From NCBI GenBank assembly GCA_018660835.1, contig JABJJN010000040.1, positions 124,001 through 188,000 on the forward strand: 64,000 nucleotides of DNA, read 5' to 3'. Positions within the stretch are counted from its first letter, which is position 1, and every line of letters starts with the position of its first letter. The notes under the pieces were generated by a model that worked only from the letters and a program-made list of their open reading frames with translations, had not been told where the DNA came from and did not search any database. Position numbers and translations under genes: made by a program. Below, in pieces: positions 18,396 through 27,860 of this stretch. The stretch is from Gemmatimonadota bacterium. Its GTDB lineage: Bacteria > Latescibacterota > UBA2968 > UBA8231.

Positions 18396-19532
18396 TCAGG
18401 ATAACTTGCCCAGAACCGCCAGGATGTGATCGATATCGGCGTCATCGTTGTAGAGATGTCCTGAGATCCGGACGCGACCATATTCTCCCCAGACCAAGAT
18501 CCCCTCCTTTGCCAGAGCCTGCTGCACCGCTGCTGCATCTTCGGCGAGAAAACAGGTATTGCCGGAGCGTGCTGATCTTTCCGACGGCGAAATCACCGTC
18601 AAGCCCAATTCTGTAAGCCCCGCGTCCGCCCGCTCAGACAGATTCCACGCATGATCCTGAATCCGCTCAATCCCCAGATCGAGCAGACGCGCGAGCGCTC
18701 GATGCAGAAACAGAACAACGATCATCGCCGGATTCCCCGGCTCAAGACGCATGGGCATCGCCTTCTCGTCTACTGTTGGTGCCCTTTCTGCACGCTGTGC
18801 GGGCCAGACAGCCAGATTGTGCCACCCAAAACTGCTGGCTCGTGTGACCGATTCCGCTCGCTCACTGAGATAGCAGGGTGCCGTGCCATGCGTCGCCAGA
18901 AGCCACTTATAGCTGCTGCTGACACACAGATCGGTCACGCCCGCCGGCACGTCAACCACACCTGCTGCATGCGTTGCATCGACGGCCAACAGAGTCTTTG
19001 TGCCAGCCAGTCCAGCGGCCAGCTTGCGGATATCCAGATTCTGTCCGGTATAGAAGCTCACTTGTGATACGGCCAGAACACGCGTGTGCTCATCGACTTG
19101 TGCCAGCAGGGCCTCTTCGTCAACACGAAAGTCTTCGTGATCCACCATCCGTACCTCAACCCCACGTTCAACCAGATCGCGCCAGGCGTAGGCGACAGAC
19201 GGAAATTCCAGATTGTCGGTGACCACATTGTCTCCTTCCTGCCAATCGAGCCCTCTGGCGAGCCAGTTCATTCCTTCTGCTGCGGATGGCATAAAAGCAA
19301 CACGTTTGCCCTCGACACCCCACAGCTGCCCCATGCGCTCACGGCATTCGTCACCGATCTCGTATACACGCTCGCGCCCAGCCAACCCGGCACTCTTAAG
19401 TCGGGCAAATTCGCTGTAGACTGACTCGAATTCATGCAGCCAGGGTGCTTCGCCACCTGTGCACAGATGCGTCACCTTCTCCAGTCCCACGAAGAGATCC
19501 TTCGCCAGCAACGGAAGTCGTGTCGATGTCAT
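18396..19532 (-). CDS. Class V aminotransferase-fold PLP enzyme (NifS/CsdA-like)
   Basis: A 378-residue PLP enzyme of aspartate aminotransferase fold type I. The cofactor-binding features are FMPSAAEGMNWLARGL (phosphate cup), LLAVDATHAAG (Asp to the pyridine nitrogen) and the Schiff-base lysine in VSSSYKWLLATHG. The C-terminal domain ends with ILVWGEYGRVRISGHLYN, typical of the family. No mobile catalytic cysteine loop like that of cysteine desulfurases is evident, so an aminotransferase, epimerase or lyase activity is equally possible. Its ATG overlaps the MFS stop by four bases, so the two are translationally coupled. Confidence 0.85.
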   Translation of the reverse strand: MTSTRLPLLAKDLFVGLEKVTHLCTGGEAPWLHEFESVYSEFARLKSAGLAGRERVYEIGDECRERMGQLWGVEGKRVAFMPSAAEGMNWLARGLDWQEGDNVVTDNLEFPSVAYAWRDLVERGVEVRMVDHEDFRVDEEALLAQVDEHTRVLAVSQVSFYTGQNLDIRKLAAGLAGTKTLLAVDATHAAGVVDVPAGVTDLCVSSSYKWLLATHGTAPCYLSERAESVTRASSFGWHNLAVWPAQRAERAPTVDEKAMPMRLEPGNPAMIVVLFLHRALARLLDLGIERIQDHAWNLSERADAGLTELGLTVISPSERSARSGNTCFLAEDAAAVQQALAKEGILVWGEYGRVRISGHLYNDDADIDHILAVLGKLS

Positions 19533-20719
19533 TTCACCTCTTTCTCTGTCGATAAAATGTTCGATGCAATGGCGCTACCTGCCACGACGCCGGCGACCAC
19601 GTAGAAGCTGGCACCGATCAGGAAGACTCCATGAACGGCCACACCTGCCTGTAACACGAGCCACCCCAAGTTAGGCCCCACGGCGGATCCCAGATCGGAT
19701 GCTGTGACATAACGTGCGATCTGACGAGGACCACCTGATCCTGCCATCGAATGCAAGACGATACCGATACCAGCGGCACACGCGTAGAACAATAAGACGC
19801 TCAACACGAGGCCCGCGACGCCAGCACTGATGCTGGCCAACACGAGAGCGAGGGCGCCGACGACGAAATAGACCGTTGCCGTCCACCGCGGTCCCCAGCG
19901 ATCGATACTCATGCCAAATAGGGGGGCCGCTAGATCCGTCAGCCAGCGTGACGACAGCAGCAGTCCGGTCAGTGTCGCTACGCCCAGTGAGACACCGTGA
20001 AAGTCGATCCCATCAGGCTGACGTGTGGCGATCACGGCACCAAGCGTTGAAGCAAGCAACCCCTGACCGACAGAGCCACTGACAAAACCACACAGTAGCA
20101 GTGCCTTGTTTGCTCGTTGTCGACTATGGACCTGCGGTGGCCGATCTGACTCACGCCGACTCATATTGCACGCCGCCGGCCCCAATGGCACCATCAACAG
20201 GGAAGCGGCAGCGAAGATGAGAAGAGTGGCCGTGAAGCCGATCAGGTCGTGGGCCATTGCGCCGAGTAGATTGCCGGAAATCGACCCCATCCGGGAGATA
20301 CCGGCATAGTAGCCCATGTAGCGGCCAAGGTGCTGCTGGGCCGCATGATCGACGACCGTCATCATGCCGATCTGCCGAATAAATGACCAGCAGATTCCCC
20401 AGAGAATGCGAGCACCGAGAAGAATGGGAAATGCGGCGAACAGCCCATAGACGGCATTGAGAGAGCCACCGATGATCAGGCTCAGCGCCAACAGGTGCCC
20501 CGGCGCCCACAGATGGCAGGCTCGTTCCGCGACATGGTTGCTCAGGAGGCGAACGATTCGGTTCGCTGATAGCAGAATCCCCACTTGATACGGTTGCAGC
20601 CCCAGTTCTCCGTAGTAGGACGGCAGTACGGCATAGAGCATCTGATCACCGAGCAGGGAGGATGCTGTCGCCAGAGAGACAAAAACGACAGCACGCCGAG
20701 GCGACGAATCGCGACTCAC
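19529..20719 (-). CDS. MFS transporter
   Basis: A 396-residue major facilitator with about twelve hydrophobic segments. Examples are AVVFVSLATASSLLG at the start, LLALSLIIGGSLNAVYGLFA and VLASISAGVAGLVLSVLLFY. The helix 2-3 region reads SANRIVRLLSNHVAERA, a variant of motif A. The start is GTG at 20719, overlapping the recG stop (GTGA). The downstream aminotransferase overlaps by ATGA. Coupling to a PLP enzyme suggests an amino-acid-like or amine substrate, but that is inference only. Confidence 0.85.
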   Translation of the reverse strand: MSRDSSPRRAVVFVSLATASSLLGDQMLYAVLPSYYGELGLQPYQVGILLSANRIVRLLSNHVAERACHLWAPGHLLALSLIIGGSLNAVYGLFAAFPILLGARILWGICWSFIRQIGMMTVVDHAAQQHLGRYMGYYAGISRMGSISGNLLGAMAHDLIGFTATLLIFAAASLLMVPLGPAACNMSRRESDRPPQVHSRQRANKALLLCGFVSGSVGQGLLASTLGAVIATRQPDGIDFHGVSLGVATLTGLLLSSRWLTDLAAPLFGMSIDRWGPRWTATVYFVVGALALVLASISAGVAGLVLSVLLFYACAAGIGIVLHSMAGSGGPRQIARYVTASDLGSAVGPNLGWLVLQAGVAVHGVFLIGASFYVVAGVVAGSAIASNILSTEKEVK

Positions 20720-22863
20720 TCGCCTTCGTCCTGCCAGGCTGCTGCCCTGGCCGTCTCGAGCAAGTCCTCATCGCGCAGAAGGTGGGCTATGCGCAGTTCG
20801 GGCAAGCCGGCCTGGCGCGTGCCCAACAACTGCCCAGGGCCGCGCAAATCCAGATCGGTCCGCGCCAACTCGAATCCATCGTTTGTGGCGCACAGAGCCT
20901 CGAGCCGTTGGCGCCAGAGTTGTCCCTCCCCCTCAAGCGGATAAGCGACGAGGATACAGTATCCGGCCTCCGTGCCGCGCCCAACCCGACCACGCAGTTG
21001 ATGCAGCTGTGCCAGGCCGAAGCGTTCAGCGTGCTCGATAACCATCACCGTCGCGTTGGCCACATCTACCCCCACTTCGATCACCGTCGTCGCAATCAGC
21101 ACATCTGTTTCACCTGCGGCGAAACGTGCCATCGTCGATCTCTTCTCCTCCGTTGACAGTCGACCATGGATCAACTCGACACGAAGACCGGACAGTGCGC
21201 CCTTGCTCAATTCATCGTAGGCCGTTTCCGCCGACAGGAGTTCAGACTCTTCCGATTCCTCGATGGTTGGGTAAACGACGTAGGTCTGACGACCGGCAGC
21301 GACCTGCTCGGCGACAAAGGCAAAGATTCGCTCGCGCCGATCAGGTGTTCGCAGAGCCGTCCGCACAGGCAATCGCCCCGGAGGTAATTCGTCGAGAACG
21401 CTGACCTCCAGATCTCCATACAGACTCAATGCCAGAGAGCGTGGAATCGGCGTGGCTGTCATGACAAGCGTGTGGGCGTGGGCGCTCTTCTGCGTCAGCT
21501 GCTCACGCTGCGCCACACCGAAGCGGTGCTGCTCGTCGACGACAACCAGGCCGAGACGAGAGAAAACAACATCCTCCTGCAGCAGCGCGTGTGTCCCCAC
21601 GACCAGTGGCAGACCGCCACTCTGCAGACCTGTCAGCAGTTCCCGACGCACAGCGGCCCGCCGGCCACCTTTCAGCAGCACAGGTCCAAAACCCAGTGGA
21701 GCAAGCAAGCGCTGCCATGTGTAGAAATGCTGATCCGCGAGAATCTCCGTCGGCGCCATAACTGCAACCTGGAGCCCCGCTTCCATCGCCTGCAGCGCTG
21801 CACACAAGGCCACGAGGGTCTTGCCCGATCCGACATCACCATGCAGCAAACGTCGCATGGGCTCGACACGTTCGAGATCGGCACTGATCTCGGCGATCGC
21901 CGTCTTCTGTGCCACCGTCAGTTCGAACTCAAGCGATGCCAATAGCGCTGGCACGTGACGTTCACTTGCAACGATCGGGCTCGCCGGTTGAGCTCGACGC
22001 TGACGACGACGCCGGGCGATCTCGCGCTGCAGTTGGTAGAGCTCTTCGAGAGCCAGTCGACGTCGTCCGCTCTCAGCCTGCTCTTTGGATGGCGGAAAAT
22101 GGACATGCTGTAGCGCCGTGAAGATCGGCGGAAGGCTATGCTCTGCGGCGCGAATCTGATCGACAGATGCTGTGACCGACGCCTCAACTCGGGCCAGGGC
22201 GGCACGAACCAGACGGCGAAATCCTCGGGATCGCAGGCCCCGCTCCTGCAATTCTACACTTGACGCATATAGCGGAATGATGCCACCCGTATGCAGCAAA
22301 TCAAGGGGTGATTCAGGTTCATCCTCTGCGGTCGTGATGAACTCGTACTCTGGATGCGAGATCTGACGCTGGTTGCGGTAGTCCTCCAGATGTCCACTAA
22401 CAGCCAGTTGATCACCTATCTCGAACTTGTGATAGTGACCGCCGCGAAACCAGACACAGCGCAGTGTACCGGACTCATCCTCGACAATGGTCTCGCGAGG
22501 CGGCTGCCGTCCACCGCGCCGAAAGCGGGGTGCCTGCCCCGGCTTCACCACCCGAACCAGGAGAGTAACCTCTTCACCAACGGGCGCGGCTTTGATGGCA
22601 ACGACTCTACTGCGATCCAGATAACGGCGTGGCAGACGCAGAAGTAGATCTGCGATGGTCTCGATTCCAGCCTCGCGAAGGACCTTACCCCTCTGTGCCC
22701 CAACCCCCGTTAGCTCTTCTATCGGCAATTCGGCAACGGTCCCATGCAGGACCCGCAGCTGCCTCATCTCTATCGAGTCGGCTTTGTCTGACTTACAAGC
22801 GGTGGCCATCTTTCCCAGTCCGGCTAAAGCGGTGGCACTCCTACCAAGTACCATACCAAACAC
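20716..22863 (-). CDS. recG: ATP-dependent DNA helicase RecG
   Basis: A branch-migrating helicase that reverses stalled forks and processes Holliday junctions. The wedge/OB domain covers roughly the first 280 residues (GVGAQRGKVLREAGIETIADLLLRLPRRYLD near 55). Motor domain 1 has Walker A HGDVGSGKTLVAL and the DEQH box VVVDEQHRFGV. Domain 2 has VIEVGVDVANATVMVIEHAERFGLAQLHQLRGRVGR in separate helicase motifs, and the tail RTDLDLRGPGQLLGTRQ is RecG-specific. The longest frame begins with GTG at 22863 (715 aa); ATGs at 22809 and 22767 are alternative starts nearer the usual length of 690-700. It leads a three-gene overlapping unit with the MFS and aminotransferase genes. Confidence 0.96.
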   Translation of the reverse strand: MFGMVLGRSATALAGLGKMATACKSDKADSIEMRQLRVLHGTVAELPIEELTGVGAQRGKVLREAGIETIADLLLRLPRRYLDRSRVVAIKAAPVGEEVTLLVRVVKPGQAPRFRRGGRQPPRETIVEDESGTLRCVWFRGGHYHKFEIGDQLAVSGHLEDYRNQRQISHPEYEFITTAEDEPESPLDLLHTGGIIPLYASSVELQERGLRSRGFRRLVRAALARVEASVTASVDQIRAAEHSLPPIFTALQHVHFPPSKEQAESGRRRLALEELYQLQREIARRRRQRRAQPASPIVASERHVPALLASLEFELTVAQKTAIAEISADLERVEPMRRLLHGDVGSGKTLVALCAALQAMEAGLQVAVMAPTEILADQHFYTWQRLLAPLGFGPVLLKGGRRAAVRRELLTGLQSGGLPLVVGTHALLQEDVVFSRLGLVVVDEQHRFGVAQREQLTQKSAHAHTLVMTATPIPRSLALSLYGDLEVSVLDELPPGRLPVRTALRTPDRRERIFAFVAEQVAAGRQTYVVYPTIEESEESELLSAETAYDELSKGALSGLRVELIHGRLSTEEKRSTMARFAAGETDVLIATTVIEVGVDVANATVMVIEHAERFGLAQLHQLRGRVGRGTEAGYCILVAYPLEGEGQLWRQRLEALCATNDGFELARTDLDLRGPGQLLGTRQAGLPELRIAHLLRDEDLLETARAAAWQDEGE

Positions 22864-22885
22864 GAACGTGACCGCACTTGGTATG
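22852..22885. promoter_or_regulatory. Inverted repeat in the recG / PilZ divergent region
   Basis: CATACCAA (22852-22859) and TTGGTATG (22878-22885) form an 8-bp perfect inverted repeat with an 18-base spacer. A third related ACCAA copy is at 22843-22847. It could be an operator shared by the divergent genes; no protein is known to bind it. Confidence 0.4.
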
Positions 22886-22959
22886 AATTACTACTAAAGA
22901 ATACTCCAACGGCGCCGATGAATGAAGCAGATCTACGACCTGAAGCCACTGGAGTCCAC

Positions 22960-23952
22960 ATGAAAAAGAATGATTCAAAGAGACAGCGACGAAAGCTGCC
23001 CGACGGGGTTGAGATCGGCCAAAATTTCCTATTGAGCTTTGATGATCCTCGTGTAGAGGCAAAGGCCTACCAAGGACGCCTTCATCAGCTAAGTCGTGAC
23101 GGTCTCCTGTGTTTCGACGCCCCGGGTGATTTGCGGCCACGCCGCGGCACGCAGGTAACGATTCAATCCTTGAAATCTCAGGCAAAGGGATCCGCCTTTT
23201 CCAGCGAGATCCGTGGTCGAGGTCGGCTCGGCGGCCATCTGCCTGTACTACTGGTGGAAGCTCCCGTAGCCGCCTCAACCTACCGCCGTGATACATATCG
23301 TGTCAGCGTCTGCTTGCGCGGAAAACTCGCATGGCAGGACAATGCGAAAGTGGCCCCCGTTGAGGCTGATGCGGTGCTGACAAATATCAGCGGCGGCGGA
23401 GCACAGCTCTATTCACGCTGCCCCCCCACCTCAGAGTGGGTACACGTAACGTTGAACGCTCCACAAAGCTTCGTCGAAGAACAGGCTCGGCGCCATCTGC
23501 CCCGTGGTGGAGTCCCAGTGAAGAGTCTTTCACTGACGCGCAATCCTGTTGCCGAAGCAGCAGAGCGCGTGCAAGCACAGTTGACGCACCTGCGCGCTCG
23601 CGCCGTCTCTGTGCGCTTGCACTCTCGCGACGAACGTGGGCCAGTTTATGCTGTTTCACTGGCCTATTGCGACAAGCAGGAAGCTTGCTTCCAGCTGGTT
23701 CGTTACCTGGAGCGGCAGGCGCTACATCGGTGCGCTCACTCAGAGGAGGGCCAGCGCGCCTCGCCAAAGGGGGCGGCTATACTTGCAGATCGAGCATCGC
23801 TTGAACACGGACATCAGTTCGTGCCGCCCCCGCTCCCCCGGTGGCGCATCCTTACAGCCTTCACGCAATCCTGCTTTCGCATCCCCGGAAGTTTGATCCG
23901 CGCCGGATATCAATGCCACCACGACGTCAGTCTTTTGCTCAGTTCCTCGTAG
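22960..23952 (+). CDS. PilZ-domain protein with YcgR-like N-terminal domain
   Basis: A 330-residue probable cyclic-di-GMP receptor. The N-terminal 100 residues form a YcgR/PilZN-type beta domain (VEIGQNFLLSF near the start). The PilZ domain begins at YRRDTYRV, where R110 and R114 form the RxxxR switch. It continues with NISGGGAQL (N142, the [D/N]xSxxG motif), 28 residues later, the normal spacing. Flagellar-brake proteins share this layout, but no flagellar genes are in the window, so the output could be motility, exopolysaccharide or secretion. ATG 22960 has a GGAG site five bases upstream and is preferred to ATG 22918. The last 70 residues look poorly conserved and overlap the next gene by 40 bases. 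Confidence 0.82.
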   Translation: MKKNDSKRQRRKLPDGVEIGQNFLLSFDDPRVEAKAYQGRLHQLSRDGLLCFDAPGDLRPRRGTQVTIQSLKSQAKGSAFSSEIRGRGRLGGHLPVLLVEAPVAASTYRRDTYRVSVCLRGKLAWQDNAKVAPVEADAVLTNISGGGAQLYSRCPPTSEWVHVTLNAPQSFVEEQARRHLPRGGVPVKSLSLTRNPVAEAAERVQAQLTHLRARAVSVRLHSRDERGPVYAVSLAYCDKQEACFQLVRYLERQALHRCAHSEEGQRASPKGAAILADRASLEHGHQFVPPPLPRWRILTAFTQSCFRIPGSLIRAGYQCHHDVSLLLSSS

Positions 23953-24389
23953 GCACCGCGTCACTCGAACGCCCCTCGTTCTTCTATGCCTATGCGGGTA
24001 TGTGGTTGCATCTGATTGTCAGCGTGCCATTGCTCGTCTTCGCAGGCATTCCTCTGCTGGAGGCGACGTCGTCCATGGCAGTCGGCTCGCTGAGCCTGGG
24101 TATTATCGTCTACAGCTTGCTGTCGCGAGAGTATGGCCTGCTTGTAAACCTTGTCTCATATGTCCTGAGCCTGGCACGTGTCATTGATCCATCGATGCTT
24201 GGCTACACCTTCCTGGTGATTGCCATCATCATCTCTCTCGCCTCTGGCTACATGTTGATTTCTAGCGAGTATCGTCGCTATACCCGTGAAATCTACGATG
24301 GCGACGAAAGCGGTGTGCCCCTGTGGATTACCGTCTGCATTGGGACAACGACGGTGATGCTCTTTATCTACGGAGTTCGCTTGTTGTAG
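23913..24389 (+). CDS. Small integral membrane protein of unknown function
   Basis: A 158-residue protein with four predicted membrane helices: MWLHLIVSVPLLVFAGIPLL, SLSLGIIVYSLLS, YTFLVIAIIISLASGYML and WITVCIGTTTVMLFIYGV. A charged cytoplasmic stretch (SSEYRRYTREIYDGDESG) sits before the last helix. No family is recognised. The start at 23913 overlaps the 3' end of the PilZ gene by 40 bases, implying coupling to it; an upstream in-frame start at 23841 would overlap further. A terminator follows. Confidence 0.65.
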   Translation: MPPRRQSFAQFLVGTASLERPSFFYAYAGMWLHLIVSVPLLVFAGIPLLEATSSMAVGSLSLGIIVYSLLSREYGLLVNLVSYVLSLARVIDPSMLGYTFLVIAIIISLASGYMLISSEYRRYTREIYDGDESGVPLWITVCIGTTTVMLFIYGVRLL

Positions 24390-24418
24390 ACGACACGCAG
24401 ACACCTGCCCTCCAACCT

Positions 24419-24447
24419 GGCTCCTGTTACGACGGGAGCCATTTTTC
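24419..24447 (+). terminator. Rho-independent terminator after the PilZ/membrane protein pair
   Basis: The stem GGCTCC / GGGAGCC with a nine-base loop is followed by ATTTTTC. Confidence 0.7.
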
Positions 24448-24483
24448 GTTCTAACTGTCTGTTTGCCAGCGAATCTTCAGGTG

Positions 24484-25593
24484 TTAGCGGATCTTCAGTG
24501 TCGCCAGGCCGGCGAGAGCCAGAATACCTGCCACAATCCAGAACCGAATGACGATCTTCGTATCAGCCAGCCCGCGAGACTGAAAGTGATGGTGGATCGG
24601 GGCGCTGAGGAAGAAACGCCTGCCGAGCCATTTGATTCCCACCTTCTCCTGAATCACGACCGACAGCGCCTCGGTAACGAAAATGCCACCGACAATGAGA
24701 AACAGGAATTCCTGCTTCACCAGCACGACGATGGTACCGACCAGCCCTCCAAGTGCCATCGAGCCCGTATCTCCCATGATCACATTGGCTGGATACGAGT
24801 TGAACCAAAGAAAACCCAGACAGGCTCCAAAGACCGTTGAGCAGATGATGGCCACTTCCCCTACACCGGGTACGACGGGAAAAATGAGGAACCCCGCCAT
24901 GCCCGTGTGGCTGGAGACATAGGCGAACACCGCATAGACGGCGACGACAAAGGCGACGGGGACAATGGCGAGTCCATCGATTCCATCCGCAATGTTGACG
25001 GAGTTTGAGATCGCGATCACCGTAAAAATGATGAAAGGAATGTATCCCCAACCCAGATCGATTACCGGCGCCTTGAAAAAAGGCACGAACAATTGCGTCG
25101 CCAGTCCTGGAGGCATCGGCGACCACCCCTCCACCACGAAAAACAAGCCAAAACCAATCCCATAGAGCAGTTGCAGCGCGAGTTTTGCCGTCTCCGAGAG
25201 ACCGTGATCGCTGGCACCGTGTCGCACCTTCAGGTGATCGTCGATGTATCCGAGACAGGCGAACCAGAACACGGCAAACAGACAGATGAGCGTAAACGGG
25301 TTGTGCAGCTTGCCCCATAGCAAGACGGACGAAACAATGGAAGCAACCACCAAGGGACCGCCATAGGTCTTGGTCGCCCCCTTGCCTGTGACAGGAAAGT
25401 GATCATATGAGCGACTCTTGTCTCGACGTCCGCTACGATAGAGGGCGAGTATGATGCGGCCACCAAAGCTGATCGTAAACAGCATCGCCGTGATCGCACC
25501 ACCCAACGCGCGGAAGCTGATCGAGTCCAACAATCGCAGAAAAGAGAGCGCTGCGATGTGTTCCTGGAGATAGCTGCCCAGGTAGTAGAGCAA
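24484..25593 (-). CDS. mraY: Phospho-N-acetylmuramoyl-pentapeptide transferase
   Basis: This 369-residue integral membrane enzyme makes lipid I from UDP-MurNAc-pentapeptide and undecaprenyl phosphate. Diagnostic features are KTYGGPLVVASI near the first loop (family usually KxxTPTMGG), the catalytic pair in LGYIDDHLK, NIADGIDGLA, and the C-terminal histidine motif PIHHHFQSRG. About ten membrane helices are visible. I chose TTG 25593 because it follows GGAAGAG by eight bases and starts the typical LLYYLGSYL helix; the frame upstream is the murG 3' end. It ends the long envelope operon, right behind murG, rather than sitting between murF and murD as usual. Confidence 0.93.
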   Translation of the reverse strand: MLYYLGSYLQEHIAALSFLRLLDSISFRALGGAITAMLFTISFGGRIILALYRSGRRDKSRSYDHFPVTGKGATKTYGGPLVVASIVSSVLLWGKLHNPFTLICLFAVFWFACLGYIDDHLKVRHGASDHGLSETAKLALQLLYGIGFGLFFVVEGWSPMPPGLATQLFVPFFKAPVIDLGWGYIPFIIFTVIAISNSVNIADGIDGLAIVPVAFVVAVYAVFAYVSSHTGMAGFLIFPVVPGVGEVAIICSTVFGACLGFLWFNSYPANVIMGDTGSMALGGLVGTIVVLVKQEFLFLIVGGIFVTEALSVVIQEKVGIKWLGRRFFLSAPIHHHFQSRGLADTKIVIRFWIVAGILALAGLATLKIR

Positions 25594-25609
25594 GTGTTGG
25601 TCTCTTCCT

Positions 25610-27664
25610 TTATCCCCCCGCTCCGGCTCGTCGCGAGCCGTCGGGAGTCCGATGGGTCCGTACACGTATCGCGAGATCGTCGAGACTACGTTTGAGCGGA
25701 AAAGCAGGCTCGAAACTAGGTGACGTCGCGAGAATCACATCCAGGTCGTCGGCGATCTCATCGCCGACGATTACATGGCGCTGCAACAACCGATCCAGAG
25801 CGATCACCGTCTGCTGACGAAATTGCCAATCCGCGTGTACGTAGAAACGACGCAAACAAGGCAGCAAACGCTCGCCGGTACTGCCGATCTGGCCAAGCGC
25901 GCTCAAGGCTGCGGTCACGACAGAGGGGGCTGTATCATCGAGCGCGGCGATAAGAGACTCTTCAGCCTCTGAATCTCCCGGCGTCACTTGTTGACCAAGT
26001 GTTGTTGCCGCCGCACGACGAACCTCGAAGTAAGGATCATCACGTAAGGACTCCAGCAGGACCTGGCGAACGATGTCACCACCACCGATGATGCCGATTT
26101 TCGTCAGAGCGTATTCTACGGCGTTGCGACGCAGAATCCCGGGATGCTGAAAGTCTCCCCCGAAGGCCTTCTTCATCGGGCTGGCAGCGCGACGGCTGCG
26201 AAGGATCTCGATGATCAGATCCAGTCGATCGACATAACCAAGAAGACCGACGAGTTTCACCCCCACATTGCGCCGCCCCAGAGGGATCTCATACCACGCA
26301 GTGGATGCCAGGTGTCGGTCTGCCTGATACCGCAGATATGCCAACTCTTCGGGCGGCAGAGCCTCCAGACGCTCTTCCACCTCGCTTAACCGATTTCGAA
26401 CATATCGCAGAAAGCGATTGGGATCTGCCGGCACACTCACCTGTGGTGACGGGAATTCCAGCTTCAAGGGCGCCGGGCGTTTTCCCGCCGTCAGACCGTC
26501 AAGTTCGTCAACAATCCGTTCAAGACTATCGCGCCGCGGGATAGCGCCAGCGGCGGCCCCCACTGCTTTGACCTTCGCCGGATTGTCGGCGTATTCGAGG
26601 ATCGCCGTCGCCAGTCTCCTGCCGCTCACACGTGTCCCAACGGTACCGTCCTCGTACCACAGAGCCTCCTCGTAGAGAACGGTGGCAGCTGAGCGCCGTT
26701 CCAGTTCCCGTGCATTGATCGCCTGATGATCTTCGGCTGCTGTAGAGAGGGGGATGATGATCGAAGGCAGATTGCTGACCCCCACCTCCGTCAGCGTGCT
26801 CATGCCACCACGACACACGACCAGATCGGCGGCGGCGTATACGTGCTCGATTTGCTCAAGGTATTGGCAGCGTCGATACCACTCGGCCTTCTCTTCGTCG
26901 ATGCCAGCCTTCGCGAGACGATCCCGGGTGTCACCGACGGCATCGTATTCGCTCGTCTGCGTCCTGCCCGTCGCATGGTAGACGACAATTCGCTTTGACT
27001 CACTTGCAAGAAGCGGCAGCGCCTCAACGATGGCACGATTGATAACCCTGGAGCCCTGCGAGCCACCGAATACGAAAACGACGAAGCGATCGCCTTTGAT
27101 GTCCAATCTGCGCCGTCCAGCACTACGATCAAGGTCGAGCAATTCTCGGCGGACCGGAAAACCGACGACGGCGACCCGTTTCATATCAAACCATCGCCCC
27201 GCCTCTTCGAAACCAACGCCGATTCGGCAAGCCAGACGGCCAACAGCCTGGTTTAGCAGGCCGGGGTGGGCGTTGGGTTCGTAGGCAAAGATGCTCGCCC
27301 GACTCAATCCGAAGCGTTTCAGTAGGCCACTGGCAAACAGAATCGGTGCGCTGACGAACCCCCCGGTACCAAAAATCAGATGCGGTCGAAAGCGCAGCAG
27401 GATGTAGATCGCCTGCAATACGCCGACACCCAGAGTGAGAGCGAATCGAAACAGAGCAAAGGGCGATGAGGATCGTGGGAAAGGCCGACTACGAACGAAT
27501 CGGATGTCATAGCCCCGTTCAGGCACAACTCGTGCTTCTAGACGATCCGAGACACCGACATAGAGAAATCTCGCTTCCGGGTCGCGGCGACGGATTTCGT
27601 CTGCAACGGCAAGGGCTGGATAGATGTGGCCACCGGATGCACCGCCGGTGAGCAAGTATTTCAC
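25610..27664 (-). CDS. murG: MurG glycosyltransferase fused to a C-terminal HEAT-repeat domain
   Basis: A 684-residue fusion. Residues 1-400 are MurG, which adds GlcNAc to lipid I to form lipid II at the inner face of the membrane. The N-terminal glycine loop is YLLTGGASGGHIYPALAVAD, the second is FVFGGSQGSRVIN, and the donor-site segment is VVCRGGMSTLTEVG with EDHQAINA. Residues 415-684 are an added helical domain of HEAT-like repeats, for example EVRRAAATTLGQQV, SVVTAALSALGQIG and QFRQQTVIALDRLL. MurG alone is about 355 residues, so the extension nearly doubles it. Start GTG 27664 puts the fold at residue 2. mraY follows 16 bases later, batE is upstream. HEAT repeats usually bind proteins, so scaffolding of the lipid II machinery is a reasonable inference. 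Confidence 0.92.
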   Translation of the reverse strand: MKYLLTGGASGGHIYPALAVADEIRRRDPEARFLYVGVSDRLEARVVPERGYDIRFVRSRPFPRSSSPFALFRFALTLGVGVLQAIYILLRFRPHLIFGTGGFVSAPILFASGLLKRFGLSRASIFAYEPNAHPGLLNQAVGRLACRIGVGFEEAGRWFDMKRVAVVGFPVRRELLDLDRSAGRRRLDIKGDRFVVFVFGGSQGSRVINRAIVEALPLLASESKRIVVYHATGRTQTSEYDAVGDTRDRLAKAGIDEEKAEWYRRCQYLEQIEHVYAAADLVVCRGGMSTLTEVGVSNLPSIIIPLSTAAEDHQAINARELERRSAATVLYEEALWYEDGTVGTRVSGRRLATAILEYADNPAKVKAVGAAAGAIPRRDSLERIVDELDGLTAGKRPAPLKLEFPSPQVSVPADPNRFLRYVRNRLSEVEERLEALPPEELAYLRYQADRHLASTAWYEIPLGRRNVGVKLVGLLGYVDRLDLIIEILRSRRAASPMKKAFGGDFQHPGILRRNAVEYALTKIGIIGGGDIVRQVLLESLRDDPYFEVRRAAATTLGQQVTPGDSEAEESLIAALDDTAPSVVTAALSALGQIGSTGERLLPCLRRFYVHADWQFRQQTVIALDRLLQRHVIVGDEIADDLDVILATSPSFEPAFPLKRSLDDLAIRVRTHRTPDGSRRAGAGG

Positions 27665-27860
27665 GTCGACCCCATGGTCGGCGACCTCGTGGATACCAAC
27701 GGATGATTGCGGCCACATGCCGCGTCGAGGATCACGATATTGCCGGGGATTGGCTCAAACTGCCGGCAGGAAAATTGCCGTAAGGGGTTGATGATTCTGT
27801 AAGATAGGGACGGTCCGAATTCGCGACAAGCATAGCCGATCAACAGAGGGGAGAGCCAAG

